Shown: positions 1 to 8,527 of the stretch, in pieces
Numbering within the stretch: the stretch's first letter is position 1
Layout of the letters: each line of letters begins with the position of its first letter
Assembly (NCBI RefSeq): GCF_002980525.1
Contig: NZ_PVBQ01000018.1
Span: forward strand, 1-64,000
Direction: 5' to 3'
Source of the DNA: Sphingobacterium haloxyli
GTDB lineage: Bacteria; Bacteroidota; Bacteroidia; Sphingobacteriales; Sphingobacteriaceae
Length of the DNA stretch: 64,000 nt
The notes under the pieces: model-generated
What the model saw: only the letters and a program-made list of their open reading frames with translations
What the model was told of the DNA's origin: nothing
Databases searched by the model: none
Position numbers and translations under genes: made by a program

Positions 1-178
1 CCTCAAATATCAGGTCCTCCGGCACTTCCAGCAGCGTATCGTCCTCCGATTCAGCAGAACCGTCTACAAATTCTATATCATCAAACGAGATTAAGCTATC
101 TTGCTGTGCAAATGACGAATGACATAGGGAAAACGCTAAAAGTTGTAGGACTATAAAATGCTTAAATAATGAACGCAT
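1..178 (-). CDS. N-terminal fragment of an unknown secreted protein
   Basis: The reverse strand reads from an ATG at 178 without a stop to the window edge, giving about 59 residues. The N-terminus is a clear signal peptide: basic start, hydrophobic stretch, then an SFAQ cleavage site. It is followed by an acidic low-complexity stretch rich in Asp and Glu. The remainder lies outside the window, so no family can be assigned. It sits downstream of the DsbD N-domain gene but is separated from it by a terminator hairpin, so it is probably transcribed on its own. Confidence 0.6.
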   Translation of the reverse strand, partial: MRSLFKHFIVLQLLAFSLCHSSFAQQDSLISFDDIEFVDGSAESEDDTLLEVPEDLIFE

Positions 179-202
179 AGCTTATTAGATAAGTCGCTAA
201 AA

Positions 203-231
203 TAAAAAAAAGGCAGTAAACTTACCGCCTT
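203..231 (-). terminator. Rho-independent terminator after the DsbD N-domain gene
   Basis: AAGGC (210-214) pairs with GCCTT (227-231) and GTAA (216-219) with TTAC (222-225). On the minus strand the hairpin is followed by a run of T (complement of the A run at 203-210). It lies just past the stop of the gene at 254-703. Confidence 0.8.
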
Positions 232-253
232 ATCATTCCTTGTTCCAAGAATA

Positions 254-703
254 CTACTTAATTGTGACGGTAAAGGCATGCTCATCCGGAGGTAAACATC
301 TTTCTGAATCACAAACCATAAATTCCACTACGCCTTTTACGACGGGTTGGCCATTCTTTAACTTCACTTTCTGTTGGAAAACAACTTCTTTGGTGTAATA
401 TGGGACGTCCATACCGAAGTCTTTTTCGAATTTTGATTTTGGCGCCGGAGCCGCAACTTTGCCGTTCAAGCTGTAGTTATTCGAAGGCGAAAATGTAAAC
501 GCTGTTGAAATGGGTCCACCATCAGGAACCTGCAGACCATATATATGCCAACCGTTGTCGATATTTGCCTTGATAAACACAACAGCTTCTTTGTCATTGA
601 GTTTTTTCGAAGCAACGCTCCACTTCACTGGGTTCAATATCTGAGCGTCAACGTTAGCCATGATAAACAACATGGCGACAATTAATAAACTTAATTTTTT
701 CAT
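254..703 (-). CDS. DsbD N-terminal-domain (DsbC/PF11412-like) periplasmic protein
   Basis: This 149-residue secreted protein has a signal peptide ending in VDAQ. The body resembles the periplasmic N-terminal domain of thiol:disulfide interchange protein DsbD: a W-H-I-Y-G segment in the first half and a C-terminal cysteine pair in CDSERCLPP, matching the redox-active pair of nDsbD. Bacteroidota often encode this domain as a separate protein that passes electrons from a membrane DsbD/CcdA protein to periplasmic substrates. That role is inferred here; no membrane partner is visible in the window. A terminator follows directly. Confidence 0.8.
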   Translation of the reverse strand: MKKLSLLIVAMLFIMANVDAQILNPVKWSVASKKLNDKEAVVFIKANIDNGWHIYGLQVPDGGPISTAFTFSPSNNYSLNGKVAAPAPKSKFEKDFGMDVPYYTKEVVFQQKVKLKNGQPVVKGVVEFMVCDSERCLPPDEHAFTVTIK

Positions 704-845
704 TCTAATAAGTTACTTTTTAGTGCTAATTATAAGACTCCTTCCATCCTGTAAGGTTTAATTTTACCCGATGCGAACGAAAATATGCCCAAATATAGGC
801 AGCGTATAAGCGATATACAAGTAAATTATATGTTATAATTAGGTG

Positions 846-1640
846 TTATTGCTTGAAGCTAACTTCTTTAAGATCAAACAGTCGCTCCTGACCATCGAAC
901 AATATGCGTAATTTACCGTTGCTGTCGACACCTTGGAGGATGCCTAAAAGGGTGTCTCCGGCAATTTCATAATATGCGGGAACTCCCTTTCTAAATAGAC
1001 AGCTGTTGTAAGCAGTCAATAACTGCTGTGTATCATTTAGATCGGTATTTTCATATAAGGTCATTATTGCCAAAAGAAGAGATAATGCATAATCTTCAAG
1101 CGATTGTAGCGGCACCTCCGGTTTCTCGATGTACAACGAGGTCGCTTTATGTTGGATCGCTATGGGGAAAGCATGTTGTTTTATGTTTACACCGATGCCG
1201 ATTACGCTCGAATGAATACGCGGACCAGATAACTGGTTTTCGATTAATACACCGCATAGCTTTTTGCCGCCGACATAAATATCATTGGGCCATTTAATTT
1301 GTGCATTGGGAAGCAATGTTGATAGCCAACGTTGGATGCCCAGACAAACAAGCATATTTAAATTAAACGATTGATGTATAAAGAAGTCTTTTGGATGTAA
1401 GGAAAAACTCAAGTTTAATGTCTCCGCAGGTTTACTAAACCAGGAATTCCCCCGTTGGCCTTTTCCTGCTACCTGATGGATTGCCATAATGGCAGTTGCT
1501 TCGGGAAGTGGCTTAATATTTGACAAAAGTTCCTTTAAATAATCGTTGGTAGACGTTACCTCTTCTAATACAATTAAATTTTGTCTAAGGTAAAGTCGGG
1601 AAAATGTATTATTTTGCAAGGGAAAAATATTTAAACACAT
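846..1640 (-). CDS. birA: Biotin--[acetyl-CoA-carboxylase] ligase
   Basis: This protein activates biotin to biotinyl-AMP and attaches it to the carrier lysine of carboxylases. The biotin/lipoate ligase core is recognisable: STNDYLKEL near residue 30, the adenylate-binding GKGQRGNSWFS, and KWPNDIYVGGKKLCGVLIEN near residue 115. A short C-terminal SH3-like domain follows (LLGILQGVDSNGKLRIL). There is no N-terminal DNA-binding domain, so it is a ligase only (class I type), 264 residues. It is divergent from rsfS. A TAnnTTTG box lies about 11 nt before the start codon, implying a very short 5' leader. Confidence 0.93.
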   Translation of the reverse strand: MCLNIFPLQNNTFSRLYLRQNLIVLEEVTSTNDYLKELLSNIKPLPEATAIMAIHQVAGKGQRGNSWFSKPAETLNLSFSLHPKDFFIHQSFNLNMLVCLGIQRWLSTLLPNAQIKWPNDIYVGGKKLCGVLIENQLSGPRIHSSVIGIGVNIKQHAFPIAIQHKATSLYIEKPEVPLQSLEDYALSLLLAIMTLYENTDLNDTQQLLTAYNSCLFRKGVPAYYEIAGDTLLGILQGVDSNGKLRILFDGQERLFDLKEVSFKQ

Positions 1641-1650
1641 AAATATCGTT

Positions 1651-1658
1651 CAAAACTA
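1651..1658 (-). promoter_or_regulatory. -7 promoter box of birA
   Basis: The minus strand reads TAGTTTTG, a perfect match to the Bacteroidota -7 box TAnnTTTG. The predicted transcription start is only about 7 nt before the ATG at 1640. No clear -33 TTTG was found. Confidence 0.5.
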
Positions 1659-1668
1659 GTGTTTTTTA

Positions 1669-2043
1669 ATGAATAAAGATAAAAAAAAGGATTTGTCAGG
1701 AAAACTTGCCGAAGTGGTTATACACGGGATGCAAGAGAAAAAAGGCAATGATATTGTGCGGATGGATATGAGAAACGTAAATGCCACCCTATCCGATTAT
1801 TTCGTTATCTGCCACGCGGATTCCGCAACACAAATCAATGCGATAGCAAACAGCGTAGAAGAGGAGGTTTACAAGACCTTCGGGCAAGAACCTTGGCGAA
1901 AGGAAGGTCATAATAACGGTGAATGGATTTTGTTGGATTTTGTAGATGTCGTCGTCCATGTTTTTAAAACGGAAAAAAGAAGCCATTATGGCATAGAGGA
2001 TTTATGGGGGGATGCTCAGGTAGAATCCTATCAAAGTGCGTAA
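1669..2043 (+). CDS. rsfS: Ribosomal silencing factor RsfS
   Basis: This 124-residue protein is of the usual RsfS/YbeB/Iojap length. The family segments are visible: DYFVICHADSATQINAIANSV, the W-R-K-E-G-H-N-N-G-E-W-I-L-L-D-F stretch, then VVVHVF and YGIEDLWGDA near the C-terminus. RsfS binds ribosomal protein uL14 and blocks 30S-50S joining when nutrients are scarce. It lies 39 nt upstream of ftsH in the same direction and is divergent from birA, an arrangement often seen in Sphingobacteriaceae. Confidence 0.93.
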   Translation: MNKDKKKDLSGKLAEVVIHGMQEKKGNDIVRMDMRNVNATLSDYFVICHADSATQINAIANSVEEEVYKTFGQEPWRKEGHNNGEWILLDFVDVVVHVFKTEKRSHYGIEDLWGDAQVESYQSA

Positions 2044-2082
2044 AGATTTAGAAATAAAGAGAAATAGATATAATAGATTGTA

Positions 2083-4137
2083 ATGAAGAAAATTCCAAGT
2101 AAAAAAGTAACTCCTGTTCCACCCAAATTTAACATGATGTGGTTATGGATATTGATTATCCTCGGATTCTTTGGGTTGCAGTACTTTTTTAGTAGCGATA
2201 GTACCGAAGAAATTACCTATTCAAAGTTTGAAAAAGAGATATTGTTAGCTGGCGATGTCGAAAAGCTGGTTGCCGTTAAGAGCAATGATTTGGTGGAGGT
2301 TGAAGTATATATTAAAAAAGATAAACTTAAAGAGGATAAGTATAAAGACGTAGCTCCTAGTCCCAATGCGCTGTTGTTGTCGCCAGAAGTAGGACCTCAA
2401 TATACGTTTACGGAGCCGTCTGATGTGATTCTGAATGAGAAGTTGAAAAATTCACAGGCAGGATTACCAGAAGATCAAGCTCGTATCGAGCCTCATTACG
2501 AAAATAGATCTAATCCGTGGGCGGGTTGGTTCGTCTCGTTTATGCTTCCGTTATTAATTATTGTTGCGATATGGATGTTGTTGATGCGTCGTATGGGAGG
2601 TGGTGCTGGTGCCGGCGGTGGTGCAATTTTCAATATTGGAAAATCTAAAGCCCAACTTTTTGATAAAGAATCCCAAATAAACATCACGTTCAACGATGTT
2701 GCCGGGCTTGAAGAGGCAAAGACGGAGGTCATGGAAATTGTGGATTTCCTTAAGAATCCAAAAAAATATACAGATTTAGGAGGTAAGATCCCAAAGGGAG
2801 CTTTACTTGTAGGCCCTCCTGGTACGGGTAAAACGTTGTTAGCAAAAGCTGTGGCTGGAGAGGCTCAAGTACCGTTCTTCTCCTTGTCGGGATCGGACTT
2901 TGTGGAAATGTTCGTAGGTGTAGGGGCGTCTCGTGTACGGGATTTATTCAAACAGGCTAAAGAGAAAGCACCTTGTATTATATTTATCGACGAAATTGAC
3001 GCAATAGGGCGCGCCCGTGGCAAAAATTCGGTTATGGGTGGGAATGACGAGCGAGAAAACACATTAAACCAATTGTTGGTAGAAATGGACGGTTTCGGTA
3101 CGAATTTAGGGGTTATTTTATTAGCTGCTACGAACCGGTTAGATGTATTGGATCAGGCGTTGTTGCGCCCGGGACGGTTTGACCGCCAGATTTCTATCGA
3201 CAAACCGGATTTGATTGGTCGTGAACATATATTTAACGTACACTTAAAACCCTTGAAGCTTTCGGAGGAAGTGGACGCTAAAAAACTTTCAGCGCAAACA
3301 CCTGGTTTTGCGGGAGCAGAGATTGCGAACGTATGTAATGAAGCAGCATTGATTGCTGCGCGAAAAAATAAAGCCTCTATTTCGATGCAGGATTTCCAAG
3401 ATGCAATTGATAGGGTTATCGGAGGACTTGAAAAGAAAAACAAGATTATATCTCCTGAAGAGAAGAAAATCGTAGCTTACCACGAAGCAGGGCATGCGAT
3501 TACTGGCTGGTTCTTGGAGTTTGCTGATCCCTTGGTTAAGGTTTCAATCGTTCCGCGTGGTGTGGCTGCGTTAGGATACGCACAATACCTGCCTAAAGAG
3601 CAATTTTTATATACTACAGAGCAGTTGCTAGATAGCATGTGTATGACAATGGGGGGACGAGTAGCAGAAGATATTACTTTCGGTCGAATCAGCACCGGTG
3701 CACAAAATGATTTGGAAAGGATCACAAAACTTGCTTATGCGATGGTGTCCGTGTATGGTATGAACAACAAAGTGGGCAATGTGTCTTTTCGCGATAGTTC
3801 TGGTGAAGCACAGTTCCAGAAGCCATATTCTGATCAAACGGCAGAGTTAATTGATCAGGAGGTAAGGAATTTAATCGCTGCGGTATACGAGCGGACTAAA
3901 CAGCTTTTATTAGAGAAGCAAGAGGGTCTTGTTAAAATCGCAGAGAAGCTGTTGGAGAAAGAAATTCTGTTTCAGAGTGATTTGGAACAAATTTTGGGAA
4001 AACGTCCGTTTGAAAACCGTACTACTTATGACGAATTTGTAAATGGTGGAGCTGACGGAGGTGGCGTTCCCCAAACTGATTTACCGTTGGAACTGCCGCA
4101 GGACAGCAATAACAACGACACAAAGTCAGAAGGGTAA
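2083..4137 (+). CDS. ftsH: ATP-dependent zinc metalloprotease FtsH
   Basis: This membrane-bound AAA+ protease degrades unassembled or damaged membrane proteins and some regulators. There are two transmembrane helices (about residues 18-36 and 145-167) enclosing a periplasmic domain, then a Gly-rich linker. The AAA module has Walker A GPPGTGKT, Walker B IIFIDEIDAIG and the second region of homology ending RPGRFDR. The zinc site is HEAGH, near residue 467. The total of 684 residues is normal, and the polar Asp/Asn-rich tail is typical of Bacteroidota members. It probably shares a transcript with rsfS. Confidence 0.97.
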   Translation: MKKIPSKKVTPVPPKFNMMWLWILIILGFFGLQYFFSSDSTEEITYSKFEKEILLAGDVEKLVAVKSNDLVEVEVYIKKDKLKEDKYKDVAPSPNALLLSPEVGPQYTFTEPSDVILNEKLKNSQAGLPEDQARIEPHYENRSNPWAGWFVSFMLPLLIIVAIWMLLMRRMGGGAGAGGGAIFNIGKSKAQLFDKESQINITFNDVAGLEEAKTEVMEIVDFLKNPKKYTDLGGKIPKGALLVGPPGTGKTLLAKAVAGEAQVPFFSLSGSDFVEMFVGVGASRVRDLFKQAKEKAPCIIFIDEIDAIGRARGKNSVMGGNDERENTLNQLLVEMDGFGTNLGVILLAATNRLDVLDQALLRPGRFDRQISIDKPDLIGREHIFNVHLKPLKLSEEVDAKKLSAQTPGFAGAEIANVCNEAALIAARKNKASISMQDFQDAIDRVIGGLEKKNKIISPEEKKIVAYHEAGHAITGWFLEFADPLVKVSIVPRGVAALGYAQYLPKEQFLYTTEQLLDSMCMTMGGRVAEDITFGRISTGAQNDLERITKLAYAMVSVYGMNNKVGNVSFRDSSGEAQFQKPYSDQTAELIDQEVRNLIAAVYERTKQLLLEKQEGLVKIAEKLLEKEILFQSDLEQILGKRPFENRTTYDEFVNGGADGGGVPQTDLPLELPQDSNNNDTKSEG

Positions 4138-4161
4138 GGGCGCATCGCTTGTCCCAGTAAT

Positions 4162-4192
4162 GAGTGAAGCCTGAAAATCTTAAGCTTCACTC
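4162..4192. terminator. Hairpin between ftsH and the LUD gene
   Basis: A perfect 9-bp stem, GAGTGAAGC (4162-4170) with GCTTCACTC (4184-4192), and a 13-nt loop. No T run follows, so it may be a Rho-independent-like 3' end or a stabilising hairpin rather than a strong intrinsic terminator. Confidence 0.5.
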
Positions 4193-4207
4193 GTAAGGGT
4201 TATATAC

Positions 4208-4855
4208 ATGAACATTCGAAATACCACAGCTAAAGAGCGAATGCTAAAAAAGATTCGTCAGGCTTTGCTGCAGAAACGAGAGAATCCACATATTGACTTT
4301 GAGGACTCCCCGCTTTATAAAGATGAGGAGGAGTCCTTGGATGTCACATTTGCACGGGAATTTACACAAGTTGCCGGTAATTTTGTGTATTGTGATGGCG
4401 AAATTTCGCTTATTGAAAACTTGATACTCTTAGCCGAAAAGCTACAGATCAAAAAGATTTTGGCTTGGGAACTTGAGATACAAGAGTTGTTAGGGCAGTA
4501 TGGCTTCCCAATTTATACTTCCGATCAACAACTTGATGTCGCGGATGCAGGAATTACTACTTGCGAAGCCCTTATTGCCCGTAATGGAAGCATCATGGTA
4601 TCCAACGGAAATGAAGCTGGCCGCCGCCTGAGCATCTATCCCCCCATTCACATTGTGATAGCAAAAACCTCTCAATTGGTGATGGATATTAAACATGGAT
4701 TAAGACGCATGAGCGAGAAATATGGAGATAAGCTTCCTTCCATGATTTCAACGATTACCGGGCCTAGCCGAACAGCCGATATCGAGAAAATGTTGGTGCT
4801 GGGTGCACACGGCCCCAAAGAATTATACGTCTTTTTGATAGAAGACAGATTTTAA
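4208..4855 (+). CDS. LUD-domain (LutC/YkgG-like) protein
   Basis: This 215-residue protein carries a LUD domain: a conserved ITTCEALIARNGSIMV segment in the middle, a basic-rich helical start, and a C-terminal TGPSRTADIEKMLVLGAHGP motif characteristic of LutC-type proteins. LutC participates with LutA and LutB in lactate oxidation, but neither is nearby. Single-gene LUD proteins next to ftsH are common in Bacteroidota and their function is not established. It is in line with rsfS-ftsH and is followed 13 nt later by a rhomboid protease gene. Confidence 0.85.
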   Translation: MNIRNTTAKERMLKKIRQALLQKRENPHIDFEDSPLYKDEEESLDVTFAREFTQVAGNFVYCDGEISLIENLILLAEKLQIKKILAWELEIQELLGQYGFPIYTSDQQLDVADAGITTCEALIARNGSIMVSNGNEAGRRLSIYPPIHIVIAKTSQLVMDIKHGLRRMSEKYGDKLPSMISTITGPSRTADIEKMLVLGAHGPKELYVFLIEDRF

Positions 4856-4868
4856 CCCACAAATTTTT

Positions 4869-5498
4869 ATGCTATATTACCTTTATGCAACTCCTGTTGC
4901 TTCCGTAATTTTCGTTTTGACGATAGGATTGAGTTTATATGTTTTTTCTAATCCCCAATGGTATACGAAATTGATGCTCCATCCGTATACATTGCATAGA
5001 GATAAGTCAAAATGGTACATGGTTTTTACGAGCGGCTTGATTCACAAAGATTGGATGCATCTTATTTTTAATATGATGACGTTCTATTATTTTGGGTTTG
5101 GTCTCGAGAATATGTTTGTCCAGTTCAGTGGCGTACTTGGTCACGTGCTTTTCGCGGCCCTGTATGTTGTTAGTTTAATTCTTAGCGATATACCGACCTT
5201 GATTCGACAGAAAAATAATCCGAGTTATTATAGTTTGGGTGCATCGGGCGCTATTTGCGCCGTCCTTTTTAGTTTTATCATGTTTCAACCCAAAGCGATG
5301 CTTGGACTCTTCATGGTGATTCCCATACCGGCGTACTTGTTTGCTTTTCTTTTTCTGGGGTATTGTATCTGGGCGTCAAAAAAAGCATACGATAATATCA
5401 ATCACGATGCTCATTTATTTGGAGCGCTTGCAGGGCTAGGGCTGACGATTTTGCTTTACCCTTGGTCTATTAGTCATCTTCTCAGCCAATTTTTGTAG
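4869..5498 (+). CDS. Rhomboid family intramembrane serine protease
   Basis: A 209-residue membrane protein with about six hydrophobic segments. The rhomboid catalytic elements are present: the HLIFNMMTFYYFG segment (oxyanion-hole His/Asn), GASGAI with the nucleophilic serine (about residue 125), and the catalytic histidine in HDAHLFGALAG in the last helix. Rhomboids cleave transmembrane helices of client proteins within the inner membrane; the substrate here is unknown. The gene follows the LUD gene closely and converges with yifB 6 nt later. Confidence 0.92.
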   Translation: MLYYLYATPVASVIFVLTIGLSLYVFSNPQWYTKLMLHPYTLHRDKSKWYMVFTSGLIHKDWMHLIFNMMTFYYFGFGLENMFVQFSGVLGHVLFAALYVVSLILSDIPTLIRQKNNPSYYSLGASGAICAVLFSFIMFQPKAMLGLFMVIPIPAYLFAFLFLGYCIWASKKAYDNINHDAHLFGALAGLGLTILLYPWSISHLLSQFL

Positions 5499-5504
5499 AT
5501 CGCT

Positions 5505-7043
5505 CTAGCCCGTCCAGTTTTCTCGATCCAAACTTCTAAAATGAATAGCCTCCGCTAAATGGTGGTTTTCAATTTGTTTGGAACCCTCCATATCCGCTAT
5601 AGTGCGCGATACCTTTAATATGCGGTCATACGCTCGAGCAGAGAGTCCAAGACGGTCCATAGCCGCCTGTAAAAGCTGTTTACCCGAGCTACTGATCAGG
5701 CAGACTTGGCGTACGACACGGGTATTCATCTGCGCATTGTTGTGGATATCAGGAAAATCTGCAAAGCGTTTCGTTTGGACATCACGTGCCTGTATAACCC
5801 GCCCCCGTATGACTTCACTTTTCTCGGTGTTTTTCGCAGCGGAAAGTTTGTTAAATTCAACGGGTGTAACCTCCACATGTAGATCTATACGATCCAGTAG
5901 CGGGCCGGAAATTTTGCTAAGGTAACGATGTACGGTAGGGCTTCCGCAAATACATTCCTTTTCTGGATGGTTATAATAACCACAAGGGCACGGATTCATA
6001 GCCGCTATCAACATAAAACTCGCGGGGTAATCAACGGAAAACTTCGCTCGCGAAATCGTGATATTGCGAGACTCTAACGGTTGCCGCATTACTTCTAGCA
6101 CAGACCTTTTAAATTCTGGAAGCTCGTCCAAAAACAATACCCCGTTGTGGGCAAGGGAAACTTCTCCAGGCTGTGGCGACGAGCCACCCCCAACGAGAGC
6201 GACGTCGGAAGTTGTATGGTGAGGAGCTCGGAAAGGACGAACCGTCATAAGTGAAGAAAGCGCACGGAGTTGACCGGCCACGGAGTGGATTTTGGTAGTT
6301 TCAAGCGATTCATCTAAATGAAGTGGAGGAAGAATGGTCGGAAGGCGTTTGGCAAGCATCGTTTTGCCGGCTCCCGGGGGACCGATCAAGATGACGTTGT
6401 GTCCCCCTGCGGCAGCAATTTCTAGCGCCCTTTTTATATTCTCCTGTCCTTTTACATCCGCAAAATCTACGTCATAGTTATTTATATGATGCATAAATTC
6501 ATGTCCGATATCCATTCGGATGCGTTCTAGTGTTTGCTGTTTGTTAAAGAAGTAAATAAGGTCCTGCAAGTTATTCGCGGCCAAGACCTCCATATCTTGA
6601 ACTGCGGCGGCCTCCAGAGCATTGGCTGATGGCAGTATAATGCCTCTGAATCCATCTTGTTTAGCCTGTAGGGTAACGGGCAAGGCTCCCTTGATGGGCT
6701 GGACCTTACCATCCAGCGACAGCTCTCCCAACATGATATAATCCTTTAAGGAGGATGCCTGTATTTGATCTGACGCTGCCAGGATACCTAATGCAATAGA
6801 TAAGTCATAGCCGGAGCCTTCTTTACGTATAGCTGCCGGTGCCAAATTGACGACTATTTTTTGACGAGGCATACGGTATCCCGAAGCTGTAATTGCGCTT
6901 TCGATACGGTGGAGACTTTCTTTAATCGCACTATCCGGCAACCCTACAATATGATAATGCATGCCAGGACAAACAAGTGTTTCTACAGTTACAGTGGTTG
7001 CGTTTATGCCGTATACGGCACTACTAAAGGTTTTGACGAGCAT
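5505..7043 (-). CDS. YifB family Mg-chelatase-like AAA ATPase
   Basis: This 512-residue protein has the complete YifB/ComM architecture: an N-terminal ribosomal S5-like/Lon-like domain (about 1-170), a Mg-chelatase AAA core with Walker A GPPGAGKTMLAKRL near residue 220, the sensor stretch AAMNPCPCGYYNHPEKECIC with a Cys cluster, and a C-terminal helical lid. The E. coli homologue ComM is a helicase that promotes branch migration during natural transformation. Whether this organism is competent cannot be judged from the window. It is monocistronic on the minus strand. Confidence 0.95.
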   Translation of the reverse strand: MLVKTFSSAVYGINATTVTVETLVCPGMHYHIVGLPDSAIKESLHRIESAITASGYRMPRQKIVVNLAPAAIRKEGSGYDLSIALGILAASDQIQASSLKDYIMLGELSLDGKVQPIKGALPVTLQAKQDGFRGIILPSANALEAAAVQDMEVLAANNLQDLIYFFNKQQTLERIRMDIGHEFMHHINNYDVDFADVKGQENIKRALEIAAAGGHNVILIGPPGAGKTMLAKRLPTILPPLHLDESLETTKIHSVAGQLRALSSLMTVRPFRAPHHTTSDVALVGGGSSPQPGEVSLAHNGVLFLDELPEFKRSVLEVMRQPLESRNITISRAKFSVDYPASFMLIAAMNPCPCGYYNHPEKECICGSPTVHRYLSKISGPLLDRIDLHVEVTPVEFNKLSAAKNTEKSEVIRGRVIQARDVQTKRFADFPDIHNNAQMNTRVVRQVCLISSSGKQLLQAAMDRLGLSARAYDRILKVSRTIADMEGSKQIENHHLAEAIHFRSLDRENWTG

Positions 7044-7144
7044 AGCTAATGTTAAAATGGTTACCCTAAAATACGAAAAAAATCGATAAATAATATAAAA
7101 TAGTCGGAGATATGTTACTTTTTAGCAAGATTTACGTTTTCTTT

Positions 7145-7177
7145 TTTGAAAGGCAGCCGAAGCCCAAAATACTTTTG
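7145..7177 (+). promoter_or_regulatory. Promoter of the YtxH/holin-like cluster
   Basis: TTTG (7145-7148), 21 nt, then TACTTTTG (7170-7177) is a complete match to the Bacteroidota -33/-7 promoter. Transcription should start near 7181, giving a leader of about 90 nt before the ATG at 7272. Confidence 0.75.
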
Positions 7178-7271
7178 TATTTTTAAAACGATTAGAAAGA
7201 TTATTTGTTAATTGTATAACTTAATTAAATCTTCAACCCGATAAATGGAGAATTATTTAAAAGGCAAAAAT

Positions 7272-7541
7272 ATGAATGAGAATAGTAAAGTAGTAGCTGC
7301 ATTATTAGCAGGGTTAGCAGCGGGAGCAGTCGTAGGATTATTATTTGCTCCTGATAAAGGATCAGAGACAAGAGATAAGATTAATGAGTCATTATCTGAT
7401 TTGGGTGACGCCATCAAAGAGCGTGCGGAGGAACAATTTGACCAGCTTAGCGAGCTTAAAGATAAAGTACTAGGTTTGGTAAAATCCAAAGTTTCTGAAG
7501 CTGAAGCCATGGTGGATGACGAAATAATAGAACACGCCTAA
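7272..7541 (+). CDS. YtxH domain-containing protein
   Basis: This small protein of about 89 residues has one glycine/alanine-rich transmembrane helix (ALLAGLAAGAVVGLLFAP) followed by DKGSETRDKI, the signature of the YtxH family, and then an acidic amphipathic helix. YtxH proteins are associated with general stress in Firmicutes; their role in Bacteroidota is unknown. An in-frame ATG at 7245 would add nine residues, but the start at 7272 is preferred because MNENSK is directly followed by the conserved helix. It is first in a three-gene unit with the holin-like gene and a helical protein. Confidence 0.85.
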   Translation: MNENSKVVAALLAGLAAGAVVGLLFAPDKGSETRDKINESLSDLGDAIKERAEEQFDQLSELKDKVLGLVKSKVSEAEAMVDDEIIEHA

Positions 7542-7605
7542 TATGGTGCAGTGGAGACACAATATCCTAAAGTCTCTGCTGCGTACTTAAAAAAATACAC
7601 ATTCG

Positions 7606-8025
7606 ATGGAAGAGGAAAAATTTTCGCTAAGTGGTACCTTTCAAAAAGGGAAAGAATATGTAGATACGCAAATTAAGCTATTGCAACTGAAAGGTTTAGC
7701 TAAAGGGTCGCGGATAGCCGGCTCCTTGGCGCTAGATGTCGTAAAGATTGTATTTAGTTTGTTCATCGTTTTTTTCTGCTCCTTGGCGTTAGGTTTTTAT
7801 CTTGGCGAAGTATTGGATAGCAATGCACTCGGGTTTTTGTTAACGGGCGTTATCTTTTTTGTGCTGGTATTGCTCATTCGTGCGTTTGAACCGGGGTTGG
7901 AAAGAATATTTATGAATTTTACTATTCGTAAGGTGGCAGACAAATGGCAAGGAGAAGAGGATGAAGACACCATTGAAGAGAAAATCAAATCAAACGTAAA
8001 TGAAGAATTCACAGAAAATAAATAA
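7606..8025 (+). CDS. Phage-holin-like (Holin-X family) membrane protein
   Basis: This 139-residue protein has an amphipathic N-terminus, two adjacent transmembrane helices (about 48-70 and 80-98) and a charged tail. The topology and size fit the 'phage holin family / Act_holin-X' proteins that are widespread in Bacteroidota chromosomes next to YtxH genes. There is no lysis cassette or other phage gene nearby, so a housekeeping envelope role is more likely than lysis. The next gene starts 26 nt before this one stops, indicating translational coupling. Confidence 0.7.
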   Translation: MEEEKFSLSGTFQKGKEYVDTQIKLLQLKGLAKGSRIAGSLALDVVKIVFSLFIVFFCSLALGFYLGEVLDSNALGFLLTGVIFFVLVLLIRAFEPGLERIFMNFTIRKVADKWQGEEDEDTIEEKIKSNVNEEFTENK

Positions 8026-8524
8026 TTTACATGATTTACGAGCAGAAATTACTCGGCTTAACTTAAGACGGCGGGAACAAGAGGCGTACTTGACGGATCA
8101 ATATGCGCTGTTAAAGGTAAAAGTGGGTACCCCTTTTCGGTTTTTTAGACAGATAACTTCTCAGATTCCGGGCGTAGGCATGTTAAAAGATTTTACTTCA
8201 GGGGTGGGTAAAGCTGTGCAACGTAAAGATGCCGATTGGTTGACAAGGACCTTGCAATTGGCCGCACCGATTGTGCTAAATTCGACTTTTCTTCGAAAAG
8301 CTGGCTGGTTTAAAAAGGCTTTGGTCTTGCTGGCTTCGGAAACAGCTGCGGGGCAGGTTAATCAGGATAAGATAAGTGGATTGATTAATAAGGTTACCTC
8401 CTTTATAAAGCCCAAAAAGAAGAAAAAGAAAGAAAAGTTAGAAGAAGATACAATAGAAAAAATAGCCGTTATGGAACAGCAAGTTGCTATTCTAGAAGAC
8501 GAACGTTTTACGGATAAAATTTAA
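8000..8524 (+). CDS. Uncharacterised basic helical protein of the YtxH/holin-like cluster
   Basis: A 174-residue protein with no recognised domain. It has a charged N-terminal helix (possible coiled coil over residues 8-40), a central weakly hydrophobic region around TLQLAAPIVLNSTF, a lysine cluster (PKKKKKKEK near residue 145) and a C-terminal acidic helix. The start lies inside the upstream gene with a 26-nt overlap; no in-frame ATG exists between that stop and the body of the protein, so the overlap is probably real. The same three-gene order occurs in related genomes, suggesting a shared envelope task. Confidence 0.75.
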   Translation: MKNSQKINNLHDLRAEITRLNLRRREQEAYLTDQYALLKVKVGTPFRFFRQITSQIPGVGMLKDFTSGVGKAVQRKDADWLTRTLQLAAPIVLNSTFLRKAGWFKKALVLLASETAAGQVNQDKISGLINKVTSFIKPKKKKKKEKLEEDTIEKIAVMEQQVAILEDERFTDKI

Positions 8525-8527
8525 TAA

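Noticed and set aside
4208..4855. LUD protein as the consumer of D-lactate released by MurQ
   Set aside because: It is 46 kb away in the ftsH cluster, lacks LutA/LutB partners, and LUD membership alone does not show lactate use.
7606..8025. Holin-like gene as part of a prophage
   Set aside because: No lysin, tail, capsid, integrase or terminase gene is near; the neighbours are core genes.
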